Shown in pieces: positions 49,371 to 61,662 of a DNA stretch of 64,000 bases. The stretch comes from Anas platyrhynchos. Lineage: Eukaryota > Chordata > Aves > Anseriformes > Anatidae. The stretch lies in NCBI RefSeq assembly GCF_047663525.1, contig NC_092587.1, forward strand, positions 204,628,001 to 204,692,000. Direction: 5' to 3'. The position numbers and the translations under genes are program-made. Under the pieces are notes generated by a model, which saw nothing but the letters and a program-made list of their open reading frames with translations, was not told the origin of the DNA and ran no database searches. How positions within the stretch are numbered: the first letter of the stretch is position 1; each line of letters opens with the position of its first letter.

Positions 49371-50290
49371 TTTTTTAAGCTCTAGCCAGCCTGGTGAAAC
49401 AGCTTTTTGCTCGCTGAGTTTCAAGGCTGAAGGAAAAAAATGACTTTGAAATCCCAATAAATAAACACACAAATAAATAAATTACTGCAACTGTATTTCC
49501 ATTTTAGGTCTCAGATTTAAGAAGGTGTGGTCCGTGACCCAAATCACGTTTTGTTAGTCTGCATTAAATATGTGATGTGAACAAACAAGCCTGAAAATAA
49601 GCCCATGCTCTTAGCAGAAGTGCTTTCTGCATCTGATCGACTTAACTAGGTACTTACTTTGTTGCATCTTGGCAAAAGAACGTTGTGGTGATTGTAGATC
49701 TGATGGGGCTGTTACATATTTGCTCATGAATTAGGGTAAGAAAAAAAAAACTGAAAATGTTAAGGGTATAATCCATTTCACTTCTGTTACTTAGAATTTT
49801 TTTTTTTTTCGTAAACTTGTCTTTAACTGATGTGCATTCAATTGGCATTTTGGAGAGTGAATCCAGCAACCACACAAGCCTCGTGCTGTGGACTGGTCTT
49901 TGCGTAAAGCGAATGTTGGTGGTACAGAGGTACGTTTAAGGTTTCACTGGAAGAGTCAACCTCTTTAATCTCGTGACTATTTACATTCCTTTGTGTGAGA
50001 CACACAACCTTTTTCTTTAGGCTTTTAACAGGCATGGCAGGAGTAATGAAGTTCCTTAAAGACACTAAAAATCAAGATTATTCCAAAAAAAAAAAAACAC
50101 ATTGAAATCCGTTTGTTCAACGCAAAAAATGTGCATCTTATTTGTTTACTTGTAAACTCACCCTGGAAAGAATAAAATAAAAGTTTGCTGTTTGTCTAGA
50201 AGTAAGATTGAAAATATTGCTGATATTTTTGGCAAGAATAAAACATTTTTGTACAGTTTAATGCAATTTAAATAAAATGTGAATTGCTTT
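49371..50290 (+). other. THAP12: THAP12 3' UTR with several AATAAA signals
   Basis: An AT-rich region following the stop. AATAAA hexamers occur at 49456, 50171, 50237 and 50271. The cluster at 50171-50276 is the likely main polyadenylation region, but the cleavage site used cannot be determined from sequence. Confidence 0.65.
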
Positions 50291-50299
50291 TTACGTAGT

Positions 50300-53200
50300 A
50301 TTGAATTTATTAGTAAAGTAGTGCCTCTTTAAGAATGCCTACGCTTTTGTAAGGTACCTTTTAGTTTTTATTGTTGTTTTCACAATCCTAGTGAGTGGCA
50401 TTGTCTCAAGACACGAGAAAAAAATGTGTAATAGTGCTTATGGTCTGTTGGTTCTGCTGAAGGTTTTTTTAAACTATTTTGAGATGGTTCTAAATACAGA
50501 GCTTTTAATTGTGGAAACTTTGTCCAACTGAAACACTGACAGGTGGAAATAGCTTACGTTTGAAATGGCTGAGAAGTTAGCAGTTTTGCAGCTATCCTGA
50601 TGCATGCCAATTTTATCACTTAGTTGTCCTTTATGTACTTGCTTTCCTGTTACAGTGGAGAAAAACTCCAGCAACACAAAACTGCTTGTAGAGACTTGGA
50701 TAAAATACAACTCTCAGGGTATTAGCACAGTCAAACAATAAGAATAAATTTGAAGAAAAGAAAACAAAACACTGAGTTACAACAAACTTAGATATTCAAG
50801 TGGCTGTGTGCATCTTAATGCTTTCAGGAGCTTTTATTTACATGGGAGTAGTTAAAAATTACTCTTTTAAAGCGTTTATCTTTTCTTCCCCTGCTATTTG
50901 TATTTGCTTTCTAACTACCATGCTTTCCTGCTAATGCAATTGTTGCCTCAACCAGTAAAAAGTGTCCTAACTAATAGCTTGTTCTTTTCCTTTGGCTATA
51001 TGAAAATAGACAAAATCTTTGACTTCTATTAAAAAGAAAATTTAATATTAGAATTCAGACAAATTTGTGTTTTTTTATTTTATTTTAAAGAACATCTCAA
51101 TTGCAATTTTAATTAAAATAATGGAAGAAAAAAAAAAAGCTTTTCCACCCTGGGAGTGTTTGAGTTCCTCTGCTGAATGAACACAGCGATGTGAGATGGT
51201 GGTGGCCTCTGAGATACGAGATGGTGAGCCTCATCAGCCCTCTCTAAGGGTGCTCTCTGGTTTGTTCTGATCGTATTTGTTCCAGTTTGTCTACTTTTCA
51301 TCACTGGTGATGCAGAGAGAACAAATACTGCAGTGCAGCTGGCACGGTCAGGTTGGATGAGTCCAGATTTAGGTGTAGTCAGAGAAGGAAAATTGATACC
51401 CAGTGCCATCTACCTGGCCAAAGGAGCTGGAGACTCTATGTAAATGAGATCTTTTGACTGATGCACTGAGACAAATTGAAGAGAAATGCTGTAAAATGCT
51501 CCTTTAGCTATCAGAATCTTCTGGAGCCAAATTGTGGCTAGCTTTGCTAATTAGCTGGCTCCAAGCGTCTCGATTGCTTGCTGTGCTTGATCATTGCATT
51601 ACCTTTCACAGAGATCCTTAGGCTGCTGTAATCAATCAAAAGCTCCTTACTTAGGCTGTTTGAATTGTCCCTTTGCTGTAGAATGCCTCTTTTTTTTCTC
51701 TTTTTCACTTTTTTTAGGCATTTCAGTGCATCAGTTAACCTGTAGCAGGAAGTCTGAATAGTGATGGCTTTGCATGGTGCACAGGACTAGCAGATTGCAG
51801 TGGTAGGTACCCCCCTAATTTAGGAGAATTGCGTGGAAGAAAGCCATCTACCAAAAATACAGTGGCTCCCACCTTATTGCTGAGGGTGCAAATAAAGGTT
51901 ATGACCCAAGGAGAATCCAGTAATGATTCGAAAGACAGCATTAATGCTAGAAGAGGCCAGAGATTAATAGAGAAGTATCTGCAAATGGGACAAATAATCA
52001 CTGAAAGTAATTTTTGGTTCCATTTTGTAACAGATTCTTGAGACAGATGGAATTGTCCTCTTAAATATCGTACCAATACAGGGCAGTGTGTATTTCCAAG
52101 ATGCACCTGAGGTACTTACTTTGCTTTGACCTTGCTTTTTGGAATATTCCATGTGATGAGGCAGTATGTCTGCTTTAAATTATTTTAAGTATCCTTCCTC
52201 AGAGACTGACAGGTTTTAGTGAAAGTGGATTTTTCCTCAGCTGATGGTGTTTTGTGAAAGCAACGCTTGTCTTAAGACTACACATTCTTTCCTTTTCCCA
52301 TGCACAAAATTCCTGTACTATAGCTTTGAAAAGTCGCATGTAGCTTTGTCTCCTGCAGTGCTTTTTCTATCGCTGGCTGTAGAAACCCTGTAACTTCTTG
52401 TCTGGCTGCCAAGGTTTTGCTGGGAGGAAGCAGAGGACCAGAACCGCTTAATGATTCTGGATGCAGCTATCCTGTTCCCCCTGCACCCTGTTTCTGTGAA
52501 ACCCTGCAAATCTCAGCGTTGCCAGAAACATCCAAATTACCCTGAAAAGATGAAAATAAATCTCCTTGCTGGATCACTTTCAGGAAACGGTTCCTAACCT
52601 AGCATAACAATAGGTGTTATCCCAAAGTAGGCTTAGCATTCAATAATAGCCAGACCTCTAATGCTCCCTAGCTCCCTAAGAAAAAAAAAAACAACTTACA
52701 GAATAGCATTCTCCCTGCTGTTGTGTGTGTACATATGCAGTGAGGCATCAGCACAAATAATATAGCTGGAAATTACTGGAGACACCTACAGCAGTTATAA
52801 AATACGTGTGCGTTCATTGTAAGCTGCCCTTGTTGTGCACAATAAGGTTGTGTTAATCAAAGGGAAGTCTATGGGCTTGTTCCACAGCACAGTAATTGCT
52901 GCTTTATTGCCCTAATTGTCCGTTTCTTCTATTATTTATTTTCATGTAGCAAGCTTGTGTGTCTTCTGTTTTAGCTGATAACATGGTGACCTCTGGAAGT
53001 GCCCCTGCAGGAAGGTGCTAGTAGGATTTATTGGGTGATAGCGCCCTATTCCTCTCTTTTTGTAGTGTCCCAAAGTTAAACGAGTCATCGAGTAAGCTGG
53101 CAGTGTGAATGCCCGAGTGATCTGACAGTAAATGTCGATGCTCTTGTGTTGCAAAAGATTCCCAACCACTTTGTGGTGCTTGGGGTATGGACTGCAGGAT

Positions 53201-53940
53201 GGTCTCAGAGCTGCCTTCACGGCCATATAGCTCCATGAGCCACCCTATAACAAAAATTTGCAGGGATGGCGAAGGTTGTTTTTTACTAAAAACCCAGCTT
53301 CTATCACTGCTGCTTCAGCCAGCAAATATCTCCAGATCTGGGAAAGGACTTTATTGCCTTACTCCTGGCAGAACACCCAGAAGGGCAGCTCGGTGAGATG
53401 AGACCCCTGCCACGGCCCCAGAACCTCTGAGTTTTTCTGGTAGGTAGGTTCTGGCTGCTAGGAGACCTCAGCATCTGCCATCGATGGGACGTGACATTTG
53501 AGGGTGAAGAATGTAACACCAGCAGCTTGCTTTTTTGTCCCCTCTGATTTCCAGCACCGAGGAATTTCAAGCTTCATGGCTGGATCCTAGTGGAGCAACA
53601 AGATTCTTCCATCTAGTGAGAATTTCTATCATTGTCTTCCTCTCTAACAGCTACTTGGGGTGCTTTCTGTCATGACTGTGGACTGCACTTCGCCTTCAGA
53701 TGAATTTCATCCTTGTCAGGCACACGTTGCCCTTTAAGGACACGTCTCAGAGCCCTGCGTACCTTTTCCTAAATTCTTTCCCAAAATCTGTGAGATGGAG
53801 ACTGCCTCCTTCTTGGCATACAACGGGCTGCACTGGCCCATCTCCCTTAGTACTGTGCTCAGACTGATAAGGATGTTGGAAGGAGGCTGGAGGAACAAGG
53901 AAACATCTTTATTTGTATGTAGAAAAGATTTCCCAGATAA
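50300..53940. other. Intergenic DNA downstream of THAP12
   Basis: AT-rich sequence with short A/T tracts. No exon, RNA gene or mobile element was recognised. Confidence 0.75.
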
Positions 53941-53944
53941 TCAC

Positions 53945-54050
53945 AATCACAGAATGGTTGGGATGGGAAGGCACCTCTGGGTCCATCTGATCCATCCTGC
54001 CCAGAGCAGGTTGTCCAGGAGGCTTTCCAACACCTCCAAGGAGGCATTTA
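53945..54050 (-). mobile_element. Old CR1 LINE 3' fragment
   Basis: About 100 bp beginning CACAGAATGGTTGGGATGGG, the complement of a CR1 3' end. It continues with a diverged version of the usual CR1 3' untranslated sequence. More diverged than the other copies. Confidence 0.75.
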
Positions 54051-56040
54051 TTTCTGAGAAATAAAGATGGGAGGCACCAGTACAAGGTCACCCCCCAGCG
54101 GTCTCTTCCCCTCTTCTCCTGATGGATGCACACCTGATAGAAAATGCTCCTTGTGTAATTGACTCACCTCAATTTTTATTCTGTATCCCTCAAATCCAGC
54201 ATCAGATGCTTGTAGGATGCATCCAGGAGCTGGTTCCTATCAAAAACCTCTTAGAGTCAGTGGTCTGAAGGTACGTTTCTTCTGTCTCTCCTTGGGAAGG
54301 GCTGGTTTGGGGAATAGGACACTGTGTCTCGAGGCTCCAGGCAGAACCGACCCCTGTCTTTTCTCCCACAGTTAAAACCTGGTGGAAAAAGCCCAGCTCT
54401 GGCTGCTCGGAGGCTGATGGCAGCGCTCACCAGACTCCAAAGCATCAGGCTGCCTGCCTAAGGTCTGTAACAACACCCAAGGGGGATTAAGGAAGAGCTC
54501 TTGGCCAAAGTGGGTGGGCAGGAGAGAAGTCCTTAGGGACATCCAGGGGTGGGAGGGATCAGGGATGAGTTGGCTCAAGCCCTCATTTGGTGGTTATTTG
54601 GTCAAATTCCCAGTCTGGAGCCTCTCAGACAGCAGCCGAGGCTGTGATTAGCGTAACGATGGGTGGGAGCACGTAATGAGGAGGGAAATGGGGAAACCAC
54701 GTCTTTCTTGTATCCCATCAGGCAAATGTTCTTGCAGGCATCCTTGTTACCTTCTTTTTATACCCTCTTTACATTTACCAAGTTTGGGAGATGGGGGTGG
54801 CAAAACTACTTGAAGTGTTGATGCTGGAAGCTCTGATTTGTATCTTGAAGGTTCTTGGTGGCTTTTTCTGCTTTCTCTCCCCTATCCAGAAGCCATACAC
54901 CAGGAGCAACAACAGGCATGGGCAAAATTCAGCCTAATCCAGGATCCAGCGTGCAAGGGCATCCTCAAGAGAACACGTCTAGAGGGGAAAGGGCAGGAGG
55001 AAGGGACCACAGCTAAACAGGCAGTGCCTTCAGGTAAGAGAAGCTGCTTGGGAAACTGGCTTTGCAGTCCCTTACCTTCTAGTGTAAAGGGAGGTGGACT
55101 CATGGTGGTGATGAGGAAAGATGTTTATGAGCTATTGGGGAGGAGGGAGAATTGGTTTTGGAGCACCACACAAGTCCTGGCCTTCTCCATCCCCATCCAC
55201 CAGCCCACAGTGGCATCAGGCAGCCCAAAACTGGGCTGGAGAGTTTTGGAAAGCTCCCTCACACAAAGCACGTTGGAGGCAAGCGGCTGTGAGGAGGCTG
55301 ACGGTGCTGGAGCAGTTAAACCTGGAGAACTTAAACCCTTACTCCATCCCCGTGGATCCACCATCGTGCAGGCAGCCAGCTGAAGGCACACTTGACCTAA
55401 GCTGGGGGACTTAACAAGTTGAAGGTGAATCATCTGTTTTATTAACTCGGAGGCCACTTCAAGGACCGCAGCCCAATTATGCCACATGTTGTACATATCC
55501 TGAAAGGAATATTCGCGGAGAAATGGGATCCATATGGGCTGATCCTTACTGGTAAGCACGTCCCGCTGAAGAACAGCCTTGGGTATCTGCCCGCACAGAT
55601 CAGCTTAACAGGATTCAGGCTTTAGCTCTTAATTTATAGCGTTGAGCAGCTCTCCAGAAGAGGGAGGGATCTCTAGGAGGCACGGTATTAAGCGGACGGC
55701 GCTGTGACATGCATTTCCCCTCTAAGGATTGAGGCTTGCTGCCTTCGCTTCGGTGTAAGGCTCTGTGCTCCAGAAATAAGCAGGAATATCACGGTCTGGC
55801 CTGAATTCCTCTCCTGAGGAAAGAGACAGATGATATCATTGTTGGAGTTGCTTGGACATCATAAAGGTACTTATTGAAATGAGAAAAATATGGTTTTAAT
55901 TCCTTTTTTTTTTTTTTAAATAATAAAAAAGTAACAGAAAGCCATGAGTGCCAGGAACCTCGCTGAGAAAAGAGTCTTTGCACCCTGGAGAACTTTGCCT
56001 AATGAATAAGCACTTCTAAGTCATTTTTGGGTTCATTTTT

Positions 56041-56066
56041 GTCTCTCTCTCTATATATATATATGT
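56041..56066. repeat. (CT)n(TA)n compound microsatellite
   Basis: A CT run directly followed by a TA run. Confidence 0.85.
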
Positions 56067-59000
56067 ATCTAAAATATACAAAGCCAGATGTAAAGAAGTT
56101 ACTCATTTGTCTTGCAGATGTCAACATTGTTGAGCAGCTATGATTAAGAAGAAGCAAGCCCACAGTGAAGTGCTCACAGCTCATTCCTGCAAGGCTTTGT
56201 CCACACTGCACAGCTCCTCCTGAACCCTGCACCCTAAGAGCCACGCAGACAACAATTAGCAAAACGCATGAGCCTAAATGTTAATTATCACATAGCTTCC
56301 GCTCTGATGGAAGAGGAGAAGTGAGCAATGACTACGTTTTCAGGTACGCCACGCAGAGCTACACCTTCCAAATGTCATGCCTAAGGCAGGGTGCTCTGTT
56401 CAATGTCAGCAGAGACGGCCGTAAGCTTGAAGGAATTGCTCCTTGGCAGGTGAGCAGAGCTCTTCCCATTTAGCTGTTGGTATAAACTTTAATCCCACAA
56501 GTGTATCATCGCTGTAGATGTGTTTATTGAGAAACCCGTGGTTTCAGTGTGGTTTTTAGTGTATGTAAAAGTGCCCTTCTGCATTACTATAAAAGTTGGA
56601 TTTGGAAAGTACTTGTAACATGTATAATTTGACTTCAGGTATTCCTGCACTTTCCAGACTATTTCACGTTCTCCTTGTAACAAAGGGAATAATGGAGCAG
56701 ATTCATAGCTCTGATCCTGAGTCTTTGCACCTTTCAGGCAGGACAAAAAAGAACCTGGCCATAATGGCCCAGCTGGGAGCACACCATTGCTCCTGCGAAG
56801 CTCTTCAAGGGCAAGAAGAATGCTGACACAGCCATTTCCTGCACTATTTGCTTCTGCAAGGAATGCTTAAGGTACCACGCTTCTTTCCTCCCAACACTGA
56901 TATGCAAAGAGCTGCGAGGAGGACAGGTCTCTCCAGAGCCAGCTGCAATTTTTCTGCCCATGTGGCCTGTGGTTTTAGGCCTCCACTGCTATCCTTTAAA
57001 ACCATGCTTTTCAAAAGTGAGTTCCTGCATGCCTGTGCTTTAGATTTCTCAACTGGAGGCTGTGATTTTTAGAAAGTGGTTAGCATTACCCTGCTCTGTG
57101 AAAAGAAGCTTTAAAGCTTCAAGCTGGCCAGATGCAGTTCAAGGCACCGAAACACACAGATTTTGAGAATCTTGGTATAGGAAGAAAATTCAACACCCAA
57201 GGAGAGCGCTGGGTCTGTATTTGTTTTGCTACCTTGGTATTATGTTGGATTTCCCATGTGGTTTTCAGTAGATAATAAAGTAGACAATATCTTTCCCCCC
57301 AAATTTGATATTTTTTAATATATCTTCCCATTTTAATTATGGTTTGGAGAATAGAAGAACTCCACTGAATTCCATTTTTGCTATTAAATATTGAACGTGT
57401 GATTCTTTTCTTCATTTACTATATTTTACTTTACTTTTCTTCAGTTACTTCTTTTACTTCAATTACTTTCTCGTTCCCAAACGCAGCCCAACAGTCCTTC
57501 ATGCTTTTTGTCCACAAAATTGCATTCTCTTCTCAATTCTAATTCAAGTTGCTTCTGATCTTTACTGAACTCTTTTATTCTAACCATGATAAAATTGCAA
57601 GTTGATGAGCAGTCCATAAGTTTTTGGTGCAAAGGTAGTTTCTTTTATAGAGGGTGTATTTATTTCATGATGGTTGCTAGATGAGCTGCTAACAACTAAA
57701 GAGATATAAACACATTTCTTGGATCTCTTGGATATGGCTGGTAACTAGGAAGGGAGATGAAAAAGTAGCTGAATCTCCAACAAATAGTATCCTTAAAAAT
57801 GTATGTGCAACTTCAAGAGGAAGTGATATGACCAAAATCTACAAGAAAACTCCCTTGCTCCAGGTCCTGTTGTGTCTCTCTCCACAGCAACCATGTTCAG
57901 CCCTGTCAGAACAAGCCTTGTGGTCAACTCTTAAGTTGTGTAACTGGGAATTGCACTGCCTGTTGAAAACACTACATATTTCTAGTGCTAGCTTTTACTA
58001 AGTGCTATGAACTCCTTTCAGCTTGGCTTTATGAGATGTTATAGACTTCCCGGAAGAGGCAGGCATTTAGTACTCCTCATCTTTAGTGCTTGAATGTGCT
58101 CTCATTTCTTTCCAGTTCTGAAAATTCTGGTTAGAGTCGCTTTTTAAACAAACAAAATCACCCATTTTCTCACTTAGCCTTCTGTTTTTTCCCCATCCTA
58201 AACCGCTGCTTTTACAGATCATGCTTTTAGAAAAGCAACAAGTTCCTCTTCATTCTTCTTCCAATACCAGCTGTAAAGATTTGTGCTTTCCTTCTGTACC
58301 TTGGCTATGCAGGGAAGCCAGCCAAGAGAATAACTCCTACAGTCCTATGGGAGAAGGTGGCCTTCAAACAACCAGGACTGATGAATAAAGCTTCTAGGCT
58401 TTACACTGGAATGTGTCCTGTGTGAATCCTCTGCTGTGAGTACAGGAAAGTACTATATATTAATTAGTAAACTACAATCCTAAATAGTATAAACCCAAGG
58501 AATGCTTTGCCCACTGACTGAGGCAACCTGTTCAGCCTGGATTTACATGGAGCACTTATTTTGTTTTCTGCTTCTTGGGTTTACCACCATGTTGTTTGTA
58601 ATTACCTGTTGTTTAAATTAAAGACATAGCAAACCCTCACAAATGTCTTTTTAGCCATTTAGCAACTTTTTAGTTGCTCCATTTCTCTGCTTCTTTGCTC
58701 AAAGATCAACAATGTTATGAGGTGTTGCAGAGCATTGACCACTCTGGTCACACAGTCAACATGGTATTCCAGCAATGAGGATCTGGGTTACATATCAGAT
58801 CCTATGGATCCATACACTTTGCTTTTTGCATGTCGTCATGTCCATGCTGACTCTCAACTTCTAAAATGTTTATTTGTGTCATCACATTCCTCCTCCTACC
58901 CATCTGCATAAATTGTGAATCTCACCATGCTTGGCCTGAAGTCTTGTGCAGGTCTCTGGTCTTTGCGGGCAGGTTTCATTCACCCTCTGCTCTGCCCACG

Positions 59001-60070
59001 CTCCAAGCAAACTGGAAATCAGGAAGCTCCAGGACTGCTGGTTGGCTGGAGACACAGGTGAACTCATTTTCTTTTGTATACAAAAAGCCATATGAACATA
59101 ATCATGGATATTCATGCAACTTCCATTCCTGAAATATTTTTAATTTCATTGAGCTATTTATTTGCATAAAATCCCTAGGATATAAAGCCCAGTTATTAGA
59201 TACCTGAAGTTATTATTGTCTACATCTTTGTCACGTGAAAAAATATCAGTGAATCAGGACACTAAATTAAGATTTCCTTAAGTCCTGACTAGTGCCATAA
59301 TAAATGTCTCTAGTCCAGGAGGCTTACAGATATGACATGACGAGAGACAGTGAAAACAAGACATGAAGTATAAAGCAGAAGGCGCAGCAGGGGAATTAGT
59401 GTGGGGTAAATGAACATACAATCCATATTATTCATAAAAGATGACAATCCCTTCTAACATGAGTATCGTTTTGGATTCACGCTCAGTACAGGACAAGGAA
59501 GGATCACCAGCAGAGGATGAATCTTCGAAACTTTCTCCATGTGGTTTTGGTTACATAGGCATCTTTGCCTCCCGTGACTGTCTCCTCTTACAGTGACAGT
59601 GGTTTATGAATGTTTCCACTTCACATCTTCCTCACTGCACTGACACTCTCATCCTAAAACTGAGCATCTCTGCCAAAATGGAGGTGGGAACAGGTTAGAG
59701 ACAGGAACGTCAGTGTAGGAAAGGAGCACGGGTTGGTAAAATCCATTCAAAACACTCAATATCCACAGCTGCCTCAGAAACCTACCTCCTGTGTTTATCT
59801 AATTACAAAAAAAATTAATATGGTCATTTCTTCATTTTCAGCAAATCAGCATTTCCTGAAGTATTGTGATACTTTCCCTGAGCTAAGCGTAACTCCACGA
59901 GGATTTTCATTTACAGACATGCTGGTAATATCTTATTACATGTAAGAGTTGTGCTAGGTTAGATAAAAATGTGTCTTGCATTCCTTGCTCGTCCCAGAGC
60001 TGCTGCATGGTAGATGTTTGAATGTGCTAAAGACACAAAGGGTTAGAAGTCTGCAGTTTTTCTGTCTTAC

Positions 60071-60106
60071 TTTTATTTATTTACTCATTTATTTATTTAT
60101 TTTTAT
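60071..60106. repeat. (TTTA)n simple repeat
   Basis: Imperfect TTTA tetranucleotide tandem repeat. Confidence 0.85.
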
Positions 60107-60557
60107 TCAGGGGTATCTGACTTTATCATAGCCATCACAGAGTGATGTCTTCTGGGCTGACAGAAAGTTTAAGAACAAAGCTATAACATAATACATACTT
60201 CTGATTCTAGAATAACCCTAAATAATTAAAAATGCTGTCTTTTAAATAAACAGTCATAATCTGGTGTGAAATATCATTTTATAATTTTTAGCTCTATCAA
60301 GATTAAATTGAAGGCATATTAGAACAAACTTGTGTGGTTGGATATAATCAAAATAAAATAATTCAGCTTAAAAGCATTGAGTTTCATTTATACGTGAACC
60401 GTTCAGGAAAACAGAGCAATTCACAGATCATTTTCCAAGTTCACTGAAAGTTTCAGCTGAAAACCTTGGATGAATACGGTGTAAAATCATGTCTGTACTG
60501 CCCAAATCCACCTCATTTTCATAATGAGAAAGAAATGAAATCACATGATGATGAAAC

Positions 60558-61040
60558 CACAGAATCATGAAGGTTGGAAGAGCCCTCCAGGATCACCTGC
60601 TCCAACCACCCCCCTACCACCAATGTCACCACCAAGCCCTGTCCCCAAGCACCATGTCCAACCTCTCCTTGAACACCCCCAGGGACGGGGACTCCCCCAC
60701 CTCCCTGGGCAACCCATCCCAAGGCCTGACCGCTCTTGCTGAGCAGAAATGTCTCCTCATTGCCAACCTGAGCCTCCCCTGGCACAACTCGAGGCCGTTC
60801 CCTCTGCTCCTGGCCCTGGTTCCCTGTGAGCAGAGGCCGCCCCCCAGCTCCCCACCCCTTCCTTTCAGGCAGTTGCAGAGAGCAATAAGCTCTGCCCTGA
60901 GCCTCCTCTTCTCCAGCCCAAATGCCCCCAGGTCCCTCAGCCACTCCTCACAGGACTTGTGTCCCAGGCCCTTCCCCAGCTTCGGAGCCCTTCTCTGGCC
61001 ACGCTTCAGGGCCTCGATGTCCTTCTGGGAGTGAGGGGCC
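60558..61040 (-). mobile_element. CR1 LINE 3' fragment
   Basis: About 480 bp matching the 3' part of the 28963-30250 copy in the same orientation, with only scattered differences. The 3' end is at the left (CACAGAATCATGAAGGTTGG). It is 5'-truncated at about 61040. Confidence 0.93.
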
Positions 61041-61229
61041 GAAAAAAGATTAAAGGTGTTTGTAAAGATGAATACAAGCTTACTTTCATGTTGTTTTTCT
61101 TTTCAATTTATTAGACTGCTCATCTTATTAGAGGCAGTGCATGGCAGAGCAGTGAGCAAATCTTTTGTCTGAGGTTGGGTTTTTCTTTTCTTTTGGCGTA
61201 GTTTATTCATAAATATGTTACAAGTGATG

Positions 61230-61662
61230 GATGGGGCACATGTTGGATAAGGAATTGGCTGGGCAGGTGCACTCAAAGAGTCGATGGCTTGATGTCCAAG
61301 TGGAGACCAGTGACAAGTGCTGTTCCTCAGGGGTTGGTGTTGGAACTGGTGCCGTTTAATATCTTTATCAGAGACACAGGCAGTGGGATTGAGGGACTCT
61401 TGGTCAGGGCTGGGGGGACAGGATGAGGGGCAGCGGCTGGAGCCTGGCAGGGGGGAGGCTTCGGGAAGAAATTGGGAAGAAATTTTGCCCGCTGAGGGCC
61501 TGGTCCAGGCTGCCCAGAGGAGCTGGGGGTGCCCCAGCCCTGGCAGTGCCCAAGGGCCTGCACTGGGGGGACATGTCCCTGCCCATGGCTGGGGGTTGGA
61601 ATTAGGTTGAAAGTCCCTTCTTTAAGGTCCCTTCCAACCCAAACCTTTCTGTGATCCTACAG
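61230..61662 (+). mobile_element. CR1 LINE fragment, internally deleted, plus strand
   Basis: A CR1 copy in the opposite orientation to its left neighbour. It encodes a remnant of the reverse-transcriptase block (TSAVPQG, then VPFNIFIRDTGSGIE), then jumps to the 3' region, ending with GGTCCCTTCCAACCCAAACC and TTCTGTGATCC. The loss of the sequence between the block and the 3' end indicates an internal deletion. Confidence 0.85.

Larger units (their letters stand above)
54051..60550. other. Intergenic DNA, 54-60.5 kb
   Basis: Mixed-composition sequence with a CT/TA microsatellite at 56041-56066 and a TTTA repeat near 60071-60106. The 181-codon frame at 54838-55383 and others match no family. 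No WNT-type exon was seen. Confidence 0.7.

Noticed and set aside
54838..55383. 181-codon plus-strand frame
   Set aside because: No recognisable domain, no clear promoter or splice context; an overlapping 144-codon minus frame is equally open.
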